Shown: positions 15,616-25,136 of the stretch, piece after piece | Layout of the letters: each line of letters starts with the position of its first letter | Numbering within the stretch: position 1 is the stretch's first letter | Assembly (NCBI GenBank): GCA_024689605.1 | Contig: JAILDD010000048.1 | Span: forward strand, 1-28,764 | DNA: 28,764 nt | Direction: 5' to 3' | From: Lachnospiraceae bacterium | Lineage (GTDB): Bacteria > Bacillota_A > Clostridia > Lachnospirales > Lachnospiraceae | Made by a program: the position numbers and the translations under genes | The notes under the pieces: generated by a model | What the model saw: the letters and a program-made list of their open reading frames with translations, nothing else | Told to the model about the DNA's origin: nothing | The model's database searches: none

Positions 15616-16031
15616 TTCAACAAAAGATAGATACATACACCAGCCGCTATGGGAATGCTGTAATGTATCATTGTTTTTGAAAAAAGTTTTCTCTTAGTAA
15701 AGATCATCATGCCAATGCCAATGAAAGCCGCCGGGATAAGGGATAAAAGAAAAACATATCCACAGGCTTTCATTCCTATCATCGCACTTATTGCACATAG
15801 CATCTTGCAGTCCCCTCCGCGCAATGCTTTTATTACAAATAAAATAAATGTCACAAGAAATGCAATAATGATATCTGCGATAATAAGCGGCAGACAGGAC
15901 GGTCCGGCCCTCACAAGCCGTATGATCACGCCGGCCGCCATAGCCGCTGCTGTCAAAGCATTCGGTATTTTATCGCATTTCACATCCGCCAAGATTGATA
16001 ACGCGATATAGACCAACAATACTGCTGCCAT
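15588..16031 (-). CDS. cpaA: A24-family prepilin peptidase, CpaA/TadV type (first copy)
   Basis: This 147-aa multi-helix protein matches short A24 aspartic peptidases that cut Flp-type leader peptides at the membrane. The first catalytic Asp is Asp16 in ILADVKCDKIPN. The second is Asp74 in KALRGGDCKML, where the canonical GxGD reads RGGD: the Gly next to Asp is kept but the first Gly is Arg. It is probably active. The frame extends to GTG 16043 (AAGG 5 nt upstream), but AGGTGG is 8 nt before the ATG at 16031 and this start places the first helix at the N-terminus as is usual; I choose 16031 with moderate confidence. It is the first gene of the minus-strand Tad series. A second A24 homologue lies at 7837-8295. 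Hydrophobic helices and motif spacing support the family call. Confidence 0.85.
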   Translation of the reverse strand: MAAVLLVYIALSILADVKCDKIPNALTAAAMAAGVIIRLVRAGPSCLPLIIADIIIAFLVTFILFVIKALRGGDCKMLCAISAMIGMKACGYVFLLSLIPAAFIGIGMMIFTKRKLFSKTMIHYSIPIAAGVCIYLLLNCSDRFSFF

Positions 16032-16218
16032 TAGTCTTTCCACCTAAACCTTCATTTTCGCCTTCCTGTTTTCATATGCTTTGATAGTACACCTGCCGAA
16101 ATCAATCCCTGTTCTAGACACAGTTACACATAGTTTTAGCGTATAAAAACAGAACAACACACAACACTGAGTTTCTTAACTAAACTAATAATAGTTTTGA
16201 AATCCTGCCGACGAAACC

Positions 16219-16269
16219 TCCCGATAGGGAATCGACAAGTTAGCAGACAACTCTGCTCTGACATGAGCA
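16219..16269. promoter_or_regulatory. Cluster of small hairpins, two mutually exclusive (possible structured leader RNA)
   Basis: Three hairpins lie within 51 bp: TCCC-GATA-GGGA (16219-16230), AGCAGA-CAAC-TCTGCT (16242-16257) and TGCTC-TGACAT-GAGCA (16254-16269). The last two share 16254-16257 and cannot form together, as in switching RNAs. Either strand could be the functional one; the minus strand would be the leader of the Tad operon. It matches no riboswitch consensus I know, and short stems occur by chance. Confidence 0.3.
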
Positions 16270-16324
16270 TATACTACCACAAAATGGCGAAAAAATCAAG
16301 ACGCAAAGCCCTAAAACACACTAA

Positions 16325-16354
16325 TTGTTTTTTTCCTATTTCTTGTAATATAAT
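16325..16354 (+). promoter_or_regulatory. Promoter of the GT-C glycosyltransferase gene
   Basis: TATAAT (16349-16354) is a perfect -10 box. TTGTTT (16325-16330) is a partial -35 box at 18 bp. The start would lie near 16361, giving a leader of about 80 nt before the ATG at 16440. The strong -10 and its placement in the divergent gap support it; the -35 is weak. Confidence 0.45.
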
Positions 16355-16439
16355 TCACAATAGTTAAGATACCTTACTGACTGAGCATAATCGGTGTATC
16401 GTTACATAAATAATATTACGGCTAAAACGGAGATAACTA

Positions 16440-17771
16440 ATGAACAGTATCTTTCTAATACTAATTCTTCTCATTGTGTTTGTATTCGGCTCACTCGTAT
16501 TAAAAAAAAGCAATACATTTGAAGGCAATAATAAAAATGGAATTGTTATTATACTTTTCTCCGGCCTTATCATAGAATTCCTGATAGCTTTTCTAATTCC
16601 CGGATATCCAGAAGATCTGGAAATCATAGCGAGCTGGGCAAAACGGTTATATACATATGGTCCTTCAAAATTCTATTCAGACAATGTATCCATGCCCTAT
16701 CCGCCTCTATACTTGTACATATTATACATAATACAGCTAATAAAAGAAGGAGTTCCCCAAAATACATTAATCCAGACTTATCTGCTATATAAAACTGTGC
16801 CTATCATTTTTGATATTCTGACTTCGTTCCTGATATATAAAGCCGCAGAAAAAAAACTCGATGAGAATAAGGCACTGATCCTAACTTTTCTATACATACT
16901 TAATCCTGCCATATTTATCGATTCATGCATCTGGGGTCAGACTGACTCCGTATTTACATTCTTCATAGTACTTATGTGCATTTGTATTATGGAGCACAAA
17001 ATTATACCGGCTGGAATATCCTTAGGCGCTGCACTTTTAATGAAACAGCAGGCCCTCGTTTTTATACCGGTATTTATATGCGGGCTATTATTTGAACTTG
17101 AGCGTAATAAAAAAGATTTAAAGTTTATAGGAAAAACCGTGATAGCCGGAGCGGTCACTGCAGTTATGATGCTGCTTCTCTGCATACCCTTTGGTATAAA
17201 AACTATGCTGGAGCAGTACCTGAATACATTGGATAATTATGGGGCCGTTTCGTTAAATGCATTCAACATCTGGTCGCTCCTTCGCCTTGACGATGAAAGC
17301 CTTTTTTCAACTATCATATGTGGGCTTACATATCAAAATATAGGGACCATCATATTCATTGCAATAACTATATTCATAGTATTAAATTTCTTTGACAAAA
17401 GAAAGGAAAATGAACTTAATTTTGTTCTGCAGGCTGCAACTACCATCGCCTTAGTATTTACCTTTTCGACAGCCATGCATGAAAGATATCTGTTTGCAGC
17501 TGTACCTCTGGTACTAGTCTCATATATCTATAATCCGCAAAAAAAATTATGGTTCCTTTATGGGGGCTTTTCGTTTTGCAGCTGCTTAAACATCTCCGAA
17601 GCTCTCGCTTGGCTGACCGGGAATGCCGACATGAGCTATGCCATAATAAAATTAATTATTTCAGGAATCGTAACTGCAGCCACTTTTTCTTTATCAGTTA
17701 CATATATGAATCAATTTCCAATACCCCAGGAAGAAGAGATAACAGAAGCCGACGATCAGGAAGAGATATGA
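16440..17771 (+). CDS. GT-C-type multi-membrane glycosyltransferase (GT39/GT87-like)
   Basis: This 443-aa membrane protein has about ten hydrophobic segments. Near residue 60 after the first helices is GYPEDLEIIASWAKRL, an acidic DLE motif in the first external loop as in GT-C enzymes that use polyprenyl-phosphate sugars. Other family-like motifs are MPYPPLYLYILY, SCIWGQTDSVFTF, LLMKQQALVFIPVF and a late TAMHERYLFAAVP. The last ~25 residues form an acidic tail. Such enzymes transfer mannose or other sugars to lipids, glycans or proteins outside the membrane; donor and acceptor cannot be read from sequence. ATG has GGAG 7 nt upstream. It is transcribed divergently from the Tad operon as a single gene with its own promoter and terminator. 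Its codon use is visibly more AT-rich than its neighbours, which may indicate a separate origin. Pilin glycosylation is possible but only positional. Confidence 0.75.
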   Translation: MNSIFLILILLIVFVFGSLVLKKSNTFEGNNKNGIVIILFSGLIIEFLIAFLIPGYPEDLEIIASWAKRLYTYGPSKFYSDNVSMPYPPLYLYILYIIQLIKEGVPQNTLIQTYLLYKTVPIIFDILTSFLIYKAAEKKLDENKALILTFLYILNPAIFIDSCIWGQTDSVFTFFIVLMCICIMEHKIIPAGISLGAALLMKQQALVFIPVFICGLLFELERNKKDLKFIGKTVIAGAVTAVMMLLLCIPFGIKTMLEQYLNTLDNYGAVSLNAFNIWSLLRLDDESLFSTIICGLTYQNIGTIIFIAITIFIVLNFFDKRKENELNFVLQAATTIALVFTFSTAMHERYLFAAVPLVLVSYIYNPQKKLWFLYGGFSFCSCLNISEALAWLTGNADMSYAIIKLIISGIVTAATFSLSVTYMNQFPIPQEEEITEADDQEEI

Positions 17772-17812
17772 CAATTTATAAATGCTAAAATCCTATCGTT
17801 TCCTCTAATTAA

Positions 17813-17847
17813 AACAGCCCGAAACAGAATAATTATTTCGGGCTGTT
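17813..17847. terminator. Bidirectional intrinsic terminator
   Basis: AACAGCCCGAAA (17813-17824) and TTTCGGGCTGTT (17836-17847) form a perfect 12-bp stem with an 11-nt loop. T-rich sequence follows rightward (TATATTTTATATATTTT) and TTTT follows leftward. It lies between the convergent glycosyltransferase and hydrogenase-like kinase genes and can end both transcripts. Confidence 0.9.
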
Positions 17848-17856
17848 CAGTATATT

Positions 17857-20754
17857 TTATATATTTTCGAGTTCATCGCTTTCCAGCGGACTGTTTATCC
17901 ATGCAAATTTCTCAGCATTCGAAACAGCTAGCTTCAAAGTCTCAAGATTTTTTTCCTTGCCGATGATAACCGTTTTCTGATTTTTTTCACTCAGCAGCTT
18001 GCATACAGACCTAAACAGTTTTTCCTTATCTGTTTCATTAACGGTATCATCAAAAACCTGAAGTGCGAAAAGTCCAACAGTTCCAGCACTGTTTTCTGTA
18101 ATGTTCTTAAGATTCTTTTCGTATGTGCTTACTTTATATCCCATCCGGGCAAGCTTGCGCTCAAAGTCTTTTACCAGCACGCTGTGGCGGAATGCCAGAA
18201 CTACCACATTTTTGTTTTCTGATACACTGTTTTCCGACACAGGATGTACCTTCTCCACAGGCAGAAACCGGCACATAGTTTCCTCAAGCTCGGAAGACTC
18301 AACAGGCTTTGTAAGATATTCATCGAAACCTGCCTCAAGATAATATTCCCTCGCTCCGGATATTGCATTTGCAGTAAGGCAGATGCAAGGGGTATCCAGG
18401 TTGGGATTATCCTTCTGCTCCTTCATTTCATGAAGCGTTTCTATGCCGTCTTTTCCAGGCATCATATGATCGAAAAAGATCAGATCATATTTTTTTTCCT
18501 GAGCATACTTAAGACCTTCATAGCCATCGTTGGCAGTATCTATCTTCACCTTAGTCTTTTTAAGAAGGTTCTTAAACACCATAAGGTTCATGGGATTATC
18601 ATCGATTGCAAGCACCTCTGCCTCAGGCGCAATAAACTTTTCATGATAATCTCTTCTCTCACCGGCAAGCCGCTCGTATGCTTTTTCATAGTCACCCAGC
18701 TCTTCCCACTTTGTGACTTTCTGTCTGAGCACAAATGAAAACTTTGATCCTTCACCGTAAGTACTTTCCACATTCATTTCCGAACCCATCATTTCAAGCA
18801 GACGCTGGGTTATGTTCATTCCCAGTCCGGTGCCTTCAATATTACGGTTTCTCTTTTCCTCTATGCGGTCAAACAGCTCATATAAACGCGAAATATCCTC
18901 TGGCTTTATCCCTATACCGGTATCCTCAACCGCGACTTTCAGATCTATCCGGTCATCCTCTTCTGTTTTTTCATAGCCTATACGGAAAGTAACCGTTCCC
19001 TTTTCCGTATACTTCACCGCATTGGTGAGCATATTCGTAATGACCTGCTTAATCCTTATCTCATCGCCGTACAGCCTCTTAGGTGTTTTAGGATCTATAT
19101 CCAGAGCCATCTTAAGACCTTTCTCATCTGCCCTGATCTGAATGACATTAACAAGATCATTGATCACGGAGGAAAGATCGTAGTCCACAGGATCTATCTC
19201 CATCCTGCCTGCTTCTATCTTAGAAAAATCCAGTATATTATTTACAATCCCCAGCAGGGTGGTTCCGGCGCTCCTGATCTTTTCGGAATATGAAGTTATG
19301 TTATCATCCCCGCTTTCACGCAGGATCATCTCGTTCATGCCAAGGACTGCATTGATTGGAGTACGGATCTCATGGGACATATTCGCAAGGAATGCGCTCT
19401 TGGCCTGAGTCGCTTCTTCCGCGATTTTCTTTTCAACCTCAAGCTCTTGAACCATGGTCTTCTCATAGTAAATGCAGTTTTCTTTATGGTTAAAGCCGTT
19501 ATAGATTGCAACCGCCATCTGTCTGCAGTTCTTATAGCCGCAGCAGGTGCAGTTGATATTTCTTGACTCCTCCGTCAGCTTATTCATGCTGACATATATT
19601 TCTTCAAACTCTTCCTCATTGGGAATCGCATACTTACACTCTTCAGAACGGTCAGTATATCCTCTCAGGTAATCCTCAAGATCCAGGTCTTCAAACTGTC
19701 TATTAAACTGCTTAAGCCTCTCAGCAGGTGTGTCAGGTTTTGACCAGGCATCGCCACCGGTATTCTTCTTTGAATTCTCACGGATCTTTAACAGTTCATA
19801 AAGTGCATCATCTGTAAGAGATTTTTCAGGATTGACCGCAGTACCGCATATACATCCCTTCTCACAGTTCAATGCATCGATAAAAAGAAAGGGTGTCTCA
19901 CGGTCCTTGATCCTGTCTTTATTGATATGAAGCCATTCGTAAAGATGACGCTCTCCCTCTATCTGGCGTATAAAGACTTCATCCCCCAGGAACCATTTTA
20001 CATTTTCCGCAAGTCCTCCCGGAGTCGGATAGAAAGAACCGAGACCATATTCAATCTCGCTGTGTGCCGGAGAACCGATTATATTATGTTTCCTTACATA
20101 TCTCATCAAATGTTCAAATGTCACATTGTACTGCACCAGTCCCTCATTATGGGGATCCTCGATCTCAAGCTTCTTTGCGATACAGGGACTGATGAAAGCA
20201 AACTTATCCTTTATGCCAAGCTTCTTTCGTGCATATATCGCAGCACACATTAAAGGACTCTGCACAGGGAAAAGCCTGGGCAATAATTCAGGCAGGTAAC
20301 GCTCAATATAGGAAACAAGTGCAGGACAGGGCTGGGAAATCCCCCCTGTAAAATCATGCTTATCAATATAATTCAGATATCCCCAGGTAGTGATGTCTGC
20401 TCCGAAAGACACGCTGATGATCCTGCGGACCCCCAGTTCCTTCAGGCCGCCAAGCACACTGTCATACTCTTCGGGATAATTTGCCTTAAATGCTGGCGCA
20501 AGCAGAAGGGAAATGGGCTCCCCGTTTTTCAGGTCGTTGAAGAATCTTTCCGTGTCATCTTCGAATTCACGGGCCCCGTGCACGCATACATCAATACAGC
20601 TTCCACAGGCAACGCATTTGCTGCCGTCAACTACGATCCTGGCCTTGCCGTCTTCTTCCTTGGAAATGCACGCACCAATGGCACTGCAGACATTTATACA
20701 CTTGTTGCAGCCTATACAGTTTTCATTTGTAAAAACAATGCTTCTGTTTTTCAT
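17857..20754 (-). CDS. Hybrid histidine kinase fused to ferredoxin and [FeFe]-hydrogenase-like domains
   Basis: This 965-aa protein has no membrane segment. Domains in order: two [4Fe-4S] ferredoxin motifs (Cys13/16/19/23 and Cys47/50/53/57), a hydrogenase large-subunit-like region (~75-340), a further Fe-S motif CTCCGYKNC...C (402-427), a HisKA/HATPase kinase (His461 in [37 protein letters not shown]), a receiver (Asp762 in [11 protein letters not shown]) and a C-terminal ~110-residue receiver-like remnant. The H-cluster cysteine positions are kept: Cys143 (QPCP), Cys191 (SPCIAKK), Cys297 and Cys301 (NCEKGCIC). The proton-relay Cys of catalytic enzymes (first C of SCCP) is Pro here, so a redox, H2 or iron sensor is more likely than a productive hydrogenase. 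There is no PAS domain. I choose ATG 20754 over GTG 20763 because AAGG lies 10 nt before it. The gene follows the dCache kinase and is probably translationally coupled. No output regulator is adjacent. Confidence 0.85.
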   Translation of the reverse strand: MKNRSIVFTNENCIGCNKCINVCSAIGACISKEEDGKARIVVDGSKCVACGSCIDVCVHGAREFEDDTERFFNDLKNGEPISLLLAPAFKANYPEEYDSVLGGLKELGVRRIISVSFGADITTWGYLNYIDKHDFTGGISQPCPALVSYIERYLPELLPRLFPVQSPLMCAAIYARKKLGIKDKFAFISPCIAKKLEIEDPHNEGLVQYNVTFEHLMRYVRKHNIIGSPAHSEIEYGLGSFYPTPGGLAENVKWFLGDEVFIRQIEGERHLYEWLHINKDRIKDRETPFLFIDALNCEKGCICGTAVNPEKSLTDDALYELLKIRENSKKNTGGDAWSKPDTPAERLKQFNRQFEDLDLEDYLRGYTDRSEECKYAIPNEEEFEEIYVSMNKLTEESRNINCTCCGYKNCRQMAVAIYNGFNHKENCIYYEKTMVQELEVEKKIAEEATQAKSAFLANMSHEIRTPINAVLGMNEMILRESGDDNITSYSEKIRSAGTTLLGIVNNILDFSKIEAGRMEIDPVDYDLSSVINDLVNVIQIRADEKGLKMALDIDPKTPKRLYGDEIRIKQVITNMLTNAVKYTEKGTVTFRIGYEKTEEDDRIDLKVAVEDTGIGIKPEDISRLYELFDRIEEKRNRNIEGTGLGMNITQRLLEMMGSEMNVESTYGEGSKFSFVLRQKVTKWEELGDYEKAYERLAGERRDYHEKFIAPEAEVLAIDDNPMNLMVFKNLLKKTKVKIDTANDGYEGLKYAQEKKYDLIFFDHMMPGKDGIETLHEMKEQKDNPNLDTPCICLTANAISGAREYYLEAGFDEYLTKPVESSELEETMCRFLPVEKVHPVSENSVSENKNVVVLAFRHSVLVKDFERKLARMGYKVSTYEKNLKNITENSAGTVGLFALQVFDDTVNETDKEKLFRSVCKLLSEKNQKTVIIGKEKNLETLKLAVSNAEKFAWINSPLESDELENI

Positions 20755-20759
20755 TTCCG

Positions 20760-23600
20760 TCACGCCTTCTGCTTAAGCAGGGAACTTACCTTCTCGTAAT
20801 CATACATGTCCGCTGCTTTTTTCAGTTCATCAAACAGTTCCCTGTGTTCTGCCGGAATACTGTACCCATCCATATCCTCAAATACACATTCCAGCAGTTC
20901 AGTATCCATTTTTTCTGCCGCGTCACAGAGTTCGGCATAAACATCCTTCAGCAGCTCTTCATCAGCTTCCACTTCTTTTCCGGTATTTTTATCTTCACCA
21001 AATACAGGGGAAATAAACTCATAAAAGCTGCGGTATTCCTTAATGAATTCTTCATGATGCCCTTTAATGTATTCCGCATCTCCCGATTTGCCTGCATTCT
21101 CCAGCTGCTGTGCCTCTTCCCCGAATGTCGTTGCACCTATTATCCTTGCGGAACTCTTCAGCGCATGAACCTTTATTGTATATTCACTGTAATTCTCAGT
21201 ATGGTAAAGTTCATCCAGGATATCAGCAGTTGAAACTATTGAGTCATAGAATACTTTAAGTACCGGTATATACATATCCTGATCGCCGCTGTTAATGATT
21301 CCCTGCCTTACATCAATGCGGCTGCCGTCAATAACCGACAGCTTTCCCAGACCACTGTCTTCCGTTTTATCTTCTTTTGAAGAGTCTGCATCAGGTTTCC
21401 TGTCTTCTGATATAACATTTTTTGGAGCCTCAACATTTACTGCATCCGGTGACATTTTCTTGCTGTCCGGGATAAGGCTCATAAGCATCTCTTCAAGCTT
21501 ATTAAAATCAATAGGCTTGGTAAGATAATCGTCGAATCCTGCATTAATATACTCTTCCCTTGCTCCGGAAATTGCGTTTGCTGTCAAACATATTACCGGT
21601 GTATTCAGATTCGGATTGTCATCCTGAGCCTTTAATTCTTTTAAAGTCTCTATTCCGTCTTTGACCGGCATCAGATGGTCAAGGAAGATTGCATCATATT
21701 TTTTTGACTGTGTAAGCTTAAGGCACTCGTCTCCGCCGGTTGCCGTATCAGTTACAATAAGCGTCTTCTTTATAAGCCCCTTAAACACTGTGATATTCAG
21801 GGGATTGTCATCTACAACAAGTATATTTGCATCGGGCGCGATAAACTTTACGCTAAAGCTCTTTCTTTTTCTGTTGTTTGAACGGTAAGAAGCTTCATAA
21901 TCACCCATTGCCTCCCAGTTCACTACTTCCTGCACGAGTTCAAAGGAAAAGATAGAACCGATTCCATAAGTGCTCGCCACATCAAGTGAAGATCCCATGA
22001 GTTTCAGCAGGCTCTGGGTTATGTTCATTCCAAGGCCGGTGCCTTCAATATTACGGTTCCTTTTTTCTTCTATGCGTTCAAATTTTGAGAACAGCTTCGA
22101 TATGTCTTCATCCTTTATTCCGATACCCGTATCCTTTACGGATACCTTCAGCAGCACCTTATCCGGCTCATTTTCAATCTTTTTGAATCCTATATGAAAT
22201 GTTATGCTGCCCTTTTCCGTATACTTTACCGCATTGGTCAGGATATTAGTGATGATCTGTTTTATCCTTACTTCATCACCATTAAGGTATCGCGGGGTCT
22301 CCGGGTCAAAATCCAGATACAGCTGCAGTCCCTTTGCATCAGCCCTGCTGTGTATCATTGTCACCAAATCATTTGACACTGAAACGATGTCATAATCAAC
22401 CGGTATAATATCTATCTTGCCTGCTTCAATCTTTGAAAAATCAAGGATATCATTGATAAGACCAAGGAGAGTAGTACCTGCATTCCGTATATTATCCGCA
22501 TAGGAAAGTATTGAAGAATCATCGGATTCCCTGAGGATCATCTCATTCATTCCGAGTATTGCGTTTATGGGCGTTCTGATCTCATGTGACATGTTAGAAA
22601 GGAATGAGGTCTTTGCCTCACTTGCAGCCATTGCCCTTTCTGTCATTATTTCCGACTTTATTATTTCAGCGTCCTTTTGGGCCGACTGGTATATCAGCAT
22701 CAAAAATGTCGTGATCATGACGGCTGCGATCAGTATTGTAAGCACTAACGGATTGCGCAGCTGATTGAAGTCTTCTGTTGCATCTATCACCGATATGCAG
22801 GTCCAGCCGTTATACAGCGGCATAAAATAAACCATATAATTCCGTTTGTTATCTTCAAGATAAAGATTTCCGGTAATACCTTTACGGATCTCATTTGTTA
22901 CCGACATTGATATATAATCATCATTGTTATAATAATCCGTACCTATCTTCGACGGATCTGAATGAGCAATTACGATTCCCTTTGAACTTACTATAAATTC
23001 TTCGACGGAAGCCCCGTCATTCACTTGCTCCTCAACAATGTGCTGAATTTCACCCATAGTAAAATCAATTGCGACAACGCTCTCTTCATCACAGAGTTTC
23101 TTTACGATGGTTATCATGACAGTACCGGTTTCCTGGTCAACGTAAGGATCCACAACCACTATATCGCCCTCACCTGCCATACCGTCAATATACCAGGGAC
23201 GTTCGGTAGGAACGTATCCTTCATCGGGAACCCAGCCGGAGCCGTCCATATACACACCGTTTATATAGCCGTACAGTCCTGTGGAATCCGTAAGGATCGA
23301 GCCCTGTATGGCAACAGTCTCATTCTCCAGATAGTCCAGAATATCTTCGTTTGACCTGTTATCCTTCAGCATATTGTCCAGAGTATACGCTGAAAGATAT
23401 ATAATATCCATGCTGGCCGCCAGACTCTTGTCAATTCTGTCAGTTGATTCGACAGCATTTGTACGGCCTTTATTTATTATATTTTCTCTTGTTTCTGAAA
23501 AAAGCTTTGTGTAATAGAAGAATAAGACGCAAGCAAAGAAAGCGATGATCAAAAAGTACATCATCATCCTGCCAATGATGGTTTTTCTTTTCTCTCCCAC
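20760..23600 (-). CDS. Membrane hybrid histidine kinase: dCache sensor, kinase, receiver and Hpt
   Basis: This 946-aa inner-membrane sensor has helix 1 at ~10-30, an extracytoplasmic double-Cache domain at ~35-280 ([39 protein letters not shown] is the typical ligand-pocket region; the second Cache lobe ends near [20 protein letters not shown]), and helix 2 at ~284-304. The cytoplasmic part holds HisKA with His339, HATPase ([28 protein letters not shown]), a receiver with Asp641 ([12 protein letters not shown]), a Ser/Asp-rich linker, and an Hpt domain with His812 ([13 protein letters not shown]), followed by a helical tail. dCache domains usually bind small molecules such as amino acids or carboxylates; the ligand is unknown. 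The start is GTG 23600, since stop codons lie directly upstream and GGTGAG is nearby. Its kinase and receiver closely resemble those of the next gene, with which it overlaps at the start region. Confidence 0.93.
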   Translation of the reverse strand: MGEKRKTIIGRMMMYFLIIAFFACVLFFYYTKLFSETRENIINKGRTNAVESTDRIDKSLAASMDIIYLSAYTLDNMLKDNRSNEDILDYLENETVAIQGSILTDSTGLYGYINGVYMDGSGWVPDEGYVPTERPWYIDGMAGEGDIVVVDPYVDQETGTVMITIVKKLCDEESVVAIDFTMGEIQHIVEEQVNDGASVEEFIVSSKGIVIAHSDPSKIGTDYYNNDDYISMSVTNEIRKGITGNLYLEDNKRNYMVYFMPLYNGWTCISVIDATEDFNQLRNPLVLTILIAAVMITTFLMLIYQSAQKDAEIIKSEIMTERAMAASEAKTSFLSNMSHEIRTPINAILGMNEMILRESDDSSILSYADNIRNAGTTLLGLINDILDFSKIEAGKIDIIPVDYDIVSVSNDLVTMIHSRADAKGLQLYLDFDPETPRYLNGDEVRIKQIITNILTNAVKYTEKGSITFHIGFKKIENEPDKVLLKVSVKDTGIGIKDEDISKLFSKFERIEEKRNRNIEGTGLGMNITQSLLKLMGSSLDVASTYGIGSIFSFELVQEVVNWEAMGDYEASYRSNNRKRKSFSVKFIAPDANILVVDDNPLNITVFKGLIKKTLIVTDTATGGDECLKLTQSKKYDAIFLDHLMPVKDGIETLKELKAQDDNPNLNTPVICLTANAISGAREEYINAGFDDYLTKPIDFNKLEEMLMSLIPDSKKMSPDAVNVEAPKNVISEDRKPDADSSKEDKTEDSGLGKLSVIDGSRIDVRQGIINSGDQDMYIPVLKVFYDSIVSTADILDELYHTENYSEYTIKVHALKSSARIIGATTFGEEAQQLENAGKSGDAEYIKGHHEEFIKEYRSFYEFISPVFGEDKNTGKEVEADEELLKDVYAELCDAAEKMDTELLECVFEDMDGYSIPAEHRELFDELKKAADMYDYEKVSSLLKQKA

Positions 23601-23669
23601 TTATTACTCACCCTCTGCAGAATATTTATAACAAACGCCAAAGCAGAATGGTTTTGACGTTCAACTCAC

Positions 23670-23699
23670 ATTATACCGAAAAAATAGCCTTAACACCAA
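23670..23699 (-). promoter_or_regulatory. Promoter of the tandem histidine kinase operon
   Basis: On the minus strand TATAAT (23675-23670) is a perfect -10 box; TTGGTG (23699-23694) is a partial -35 box with an 18-bp spacer. It lies in the 123-bp gap before the dCache kinase and predicts a leader of about 60 nt. No terminator is visible between this point and the permease gene upstream, so some readthrough is also possible. Confidence 0.45.
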
Positions 23700-23723
23700 T
23701 GATAACATTCCCCACACCTATAG

Positions 23724-24869
23724 CTACAGGAACTGCCATTTACTGAGCAGGTATCCCGGCACCACAACTATCACGAAGAATGCCCATGATACCAAAGTGA
23801 ATACTTTGATAAATTTCTTTCCGTTTTCCGGATACTCCCTCACATAAATACGGTAATTAATAACGGATGCCAGCGAACCTATAAGAGAACACAGTCCGGC
23901 AGTGTCCGCACCATAAATAAGCCCCGCAAAACTTTCCGTAAAGGGATAAAGCACTATCGTTGCGGGAACGTTCGAGATCAGCTGGCTCAAAGCAATTGCC
24001 CACCAGTATTCATTGCCGGCCACGCTTTTCTTCAGGAATTCCGAGATCATGGGATTACCGGCTATGGATGATGAAAAAACAAAGAAGCAGAAAAATGTCA
24101 CTATCAGAACGTAATCCACCTGGAGTAAAAGCCTTCGGTTAAGTATCAGGATCGTCAGTATGACTACCAGGATCGCATAGGGCCACAGTTCGGTACGGGA
24201 CACAATGGTCAGTATTATCATCACAAACAGAAGAAAATACCCTATTCTCCTGCTCTTGTATTTCGGATCCCACTCACCTGCAACCTGCTCAATATTTATC
24301 TCTATCTTTTCCTTCAGATTTTTCCGGTACAGTATCAGTACGAATAATATAAGCAAGATCCCGGAGCCTATGCATAAGGGCGACATGTGCAGGATAAAAC
24401 GTCCCGCACTCACGCCCGACTGCTGGAAAAGAAAAAGGTTCTGAGGGCTTCCAAAGGGCATAAGGAGAGAACCGCGTATCGCGGCTATGTTTTCCATGCT
24501 TATCACGGGAAGTATGTAATGCTCCTTGCCCCCTGCCCTGAATAAAAGAATCGTCAGCGGAACAAAAATGATCAGTGAAACATCATTGGTTACGAACATG
24601 GATGAAAAAAAGACGCCAAATATAAGAAAAAGGGACAGTGTCACCATCCCCCCGAAATGTGTTGTAAAACGTATTACAGGACGAAAGATGTTTTCCTGCT
24701 TAAAACCCTCCAGGACACTCAGCATCATAAACAAAGTGCCCAGGGTATGCCAGTCCAATTCCTGAAAAAGAGAAAGCATTGGAGGTGTGATAAAAAGTGA
24801 TATCACCGCTGCCAGCACGGATACCGTAAGCATAGGCTCCTTTTTCAGAAAGGTGATCATTTTTTTCAT
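23724..24869 (-). CDS. SLC13/ArsB-like ion transporter family permease
   Basis: This 381-aa membrane protein has about ten hydrophobic segments and the pattern of the ion-transporter superfamily (ArsB/NhaD/CitM/SLC13): a first-half MFVTNDVSLIIFVPLTILL segment, GSPQNLFLFQQSG and a second-half LSQLISNVPATIVLYPF segment, the latter two resembling the paired substrate and cation loops. The substrate could be a carboxylate, sulfate or other anion; sequence alone does not decide. The length is slightly below the usual 420-480. The ATG at 24869 overlaps the preceding stop as TAATG, with AGGCGG 9 nt upstream, so I prefer it to upstream frame extensions without a ribosome site. It is the last gene of the minus-strand run that includes the zinc-ribbon and PatB-like genes, which suggests linked expression with amino-acid or sulfur metabolism. 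Confidence 0.75.
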   Translation of the reverse strand: MKKMITFLKKEPMLTVSVLAAVISLFITPPMLSLFQELDWHTLGTLFMMLSVLEGFKQENIFRPVIRFTTHFGGMVTLSLFLIFGVFFSSMFVTNDVSLIIFVPLTILLFRAGGKEHYILPVISMENIAAIRGSLLMPFGSPQNLFLFQQSGVSAGRFILHMSPLCIGSGILLILFVLILYRKNLKEKIEINIEQVAGEWDPKYKSRRIGYFLLFVMIILTIVSRTELWPYAILVVILTILILNRRLLLQVDYVLIVTFFCFFVFSSSIAGNPMISEFLKKSVAGNEYWWAIALSQLISNVPATIVLYPFTESFAGLIYGADTAGLCSLIGSLASVINYRIYVREYPENGKKFIKVFTLVSWAFFVIVVVPGYLLSKWQFL

Positions 24870-25132
24870 TAAATGATACCGCCTACGATAACTACCGGCG
24901 GCTTCGCAGCGCCGCACTCTTCGCAGAATTTCCCCTCATTTCCCGTATGTCCGCAGGCAGAGCATGTCCAGACTGATGCCCGGTTTATGGCATTCTTAAG
25001 GCCTGTAGCTTCACCCACAGCTTCAAAAAATCCGCAGGGTCTCATTCCGGACTCCGGATAATTTATTCTTCCATCCTCACGGATGGCAGGATTAAAACCG
25101 CTCTGCTGCTTATTTTCATCCTTATTCTCCAT
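24869..25132 (-). CDS. Small zinc-ribbon protein
   Basis: This 87-aa protein has one zinc-ribbon motif, WTCSACGHTGNEGKFCEECGAAKP, with two Cys pairs 14 residues apart, followed by a hydrophobic end (PPVVIVGGII). The N-terminal half is polar, with RPCGFFEAVGEATGLKNAIN. Such ribbons often bind zinc in small adaptor proteins; no specific function is known to me. The frame reaches GTG 25159 inside the PatB-like gene, but AAGGAGG at 25137-25143 points to the ATG at 25132 (4 nt). Its stop overlaps the permease start (TAATG), so the two proteins are probably made together, and the ribbon protein may assist that permease or a metabolic partner. Confidence 0.7.
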   Translation of the reverse strand: MENKDENKQQSGFNPAIREDGRINYPESGMRPCGFFEAVGEATGLKNAINRASVWTCSACGHTGNEGKFCEECGAAKPPVVIVGGII

Positions 25133-25136
25133 AGCT

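Larger units (their letters stand above)
16032..16439. other. 408-bp divergent intergenic region between the Tad locus and a glycosyltransferase gene
   Basis: I find no convincing gene here. The region is AT-rich at both ends, with a GC-richer middle (about 16200-16310) holding several small hairpins. A promoter with perfect TATAAT serves the rightward gene. I could not identify a good sigma-A promoter for the leftward Tad operon, although the ~400 bp must contain it if cpaA is the first gene. Confidence 0.7.

Noticed and set aside
16291..16320. ACGCAAAGCC followed by CTAAA, resembling part of a c-di-GMP-I (GEMM) riboswitch
   Set aside because: The 5' half with the AGGGCAAACC element and the 3' stem with its tetraloop receptor are not present in the flanks, so no complete aptamer can form.
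16041..16440. Sigma-A promoter for the Tad operon in the divergent gap
   Set aside because: Several AT-rich hexamers on the minus strand were examined, but none pairs with an acceptable -35 box at 16-18 bp.
17857..20754. Calling the gene a catalytic [FeFe] hydrogenase
   Set aside because: The proton-relay Cys is replaced by Pro and the protein is fused to a kinase, so a sensory role is more likely.
23717..23730. Near-palindrome CCTATAGCTACAGG over the stop of the permease gene
   Set aside because: It is imperfect, would leave almost no loop and lacks a U-run, so it is not a terminator; no operator can be argued from one copy.
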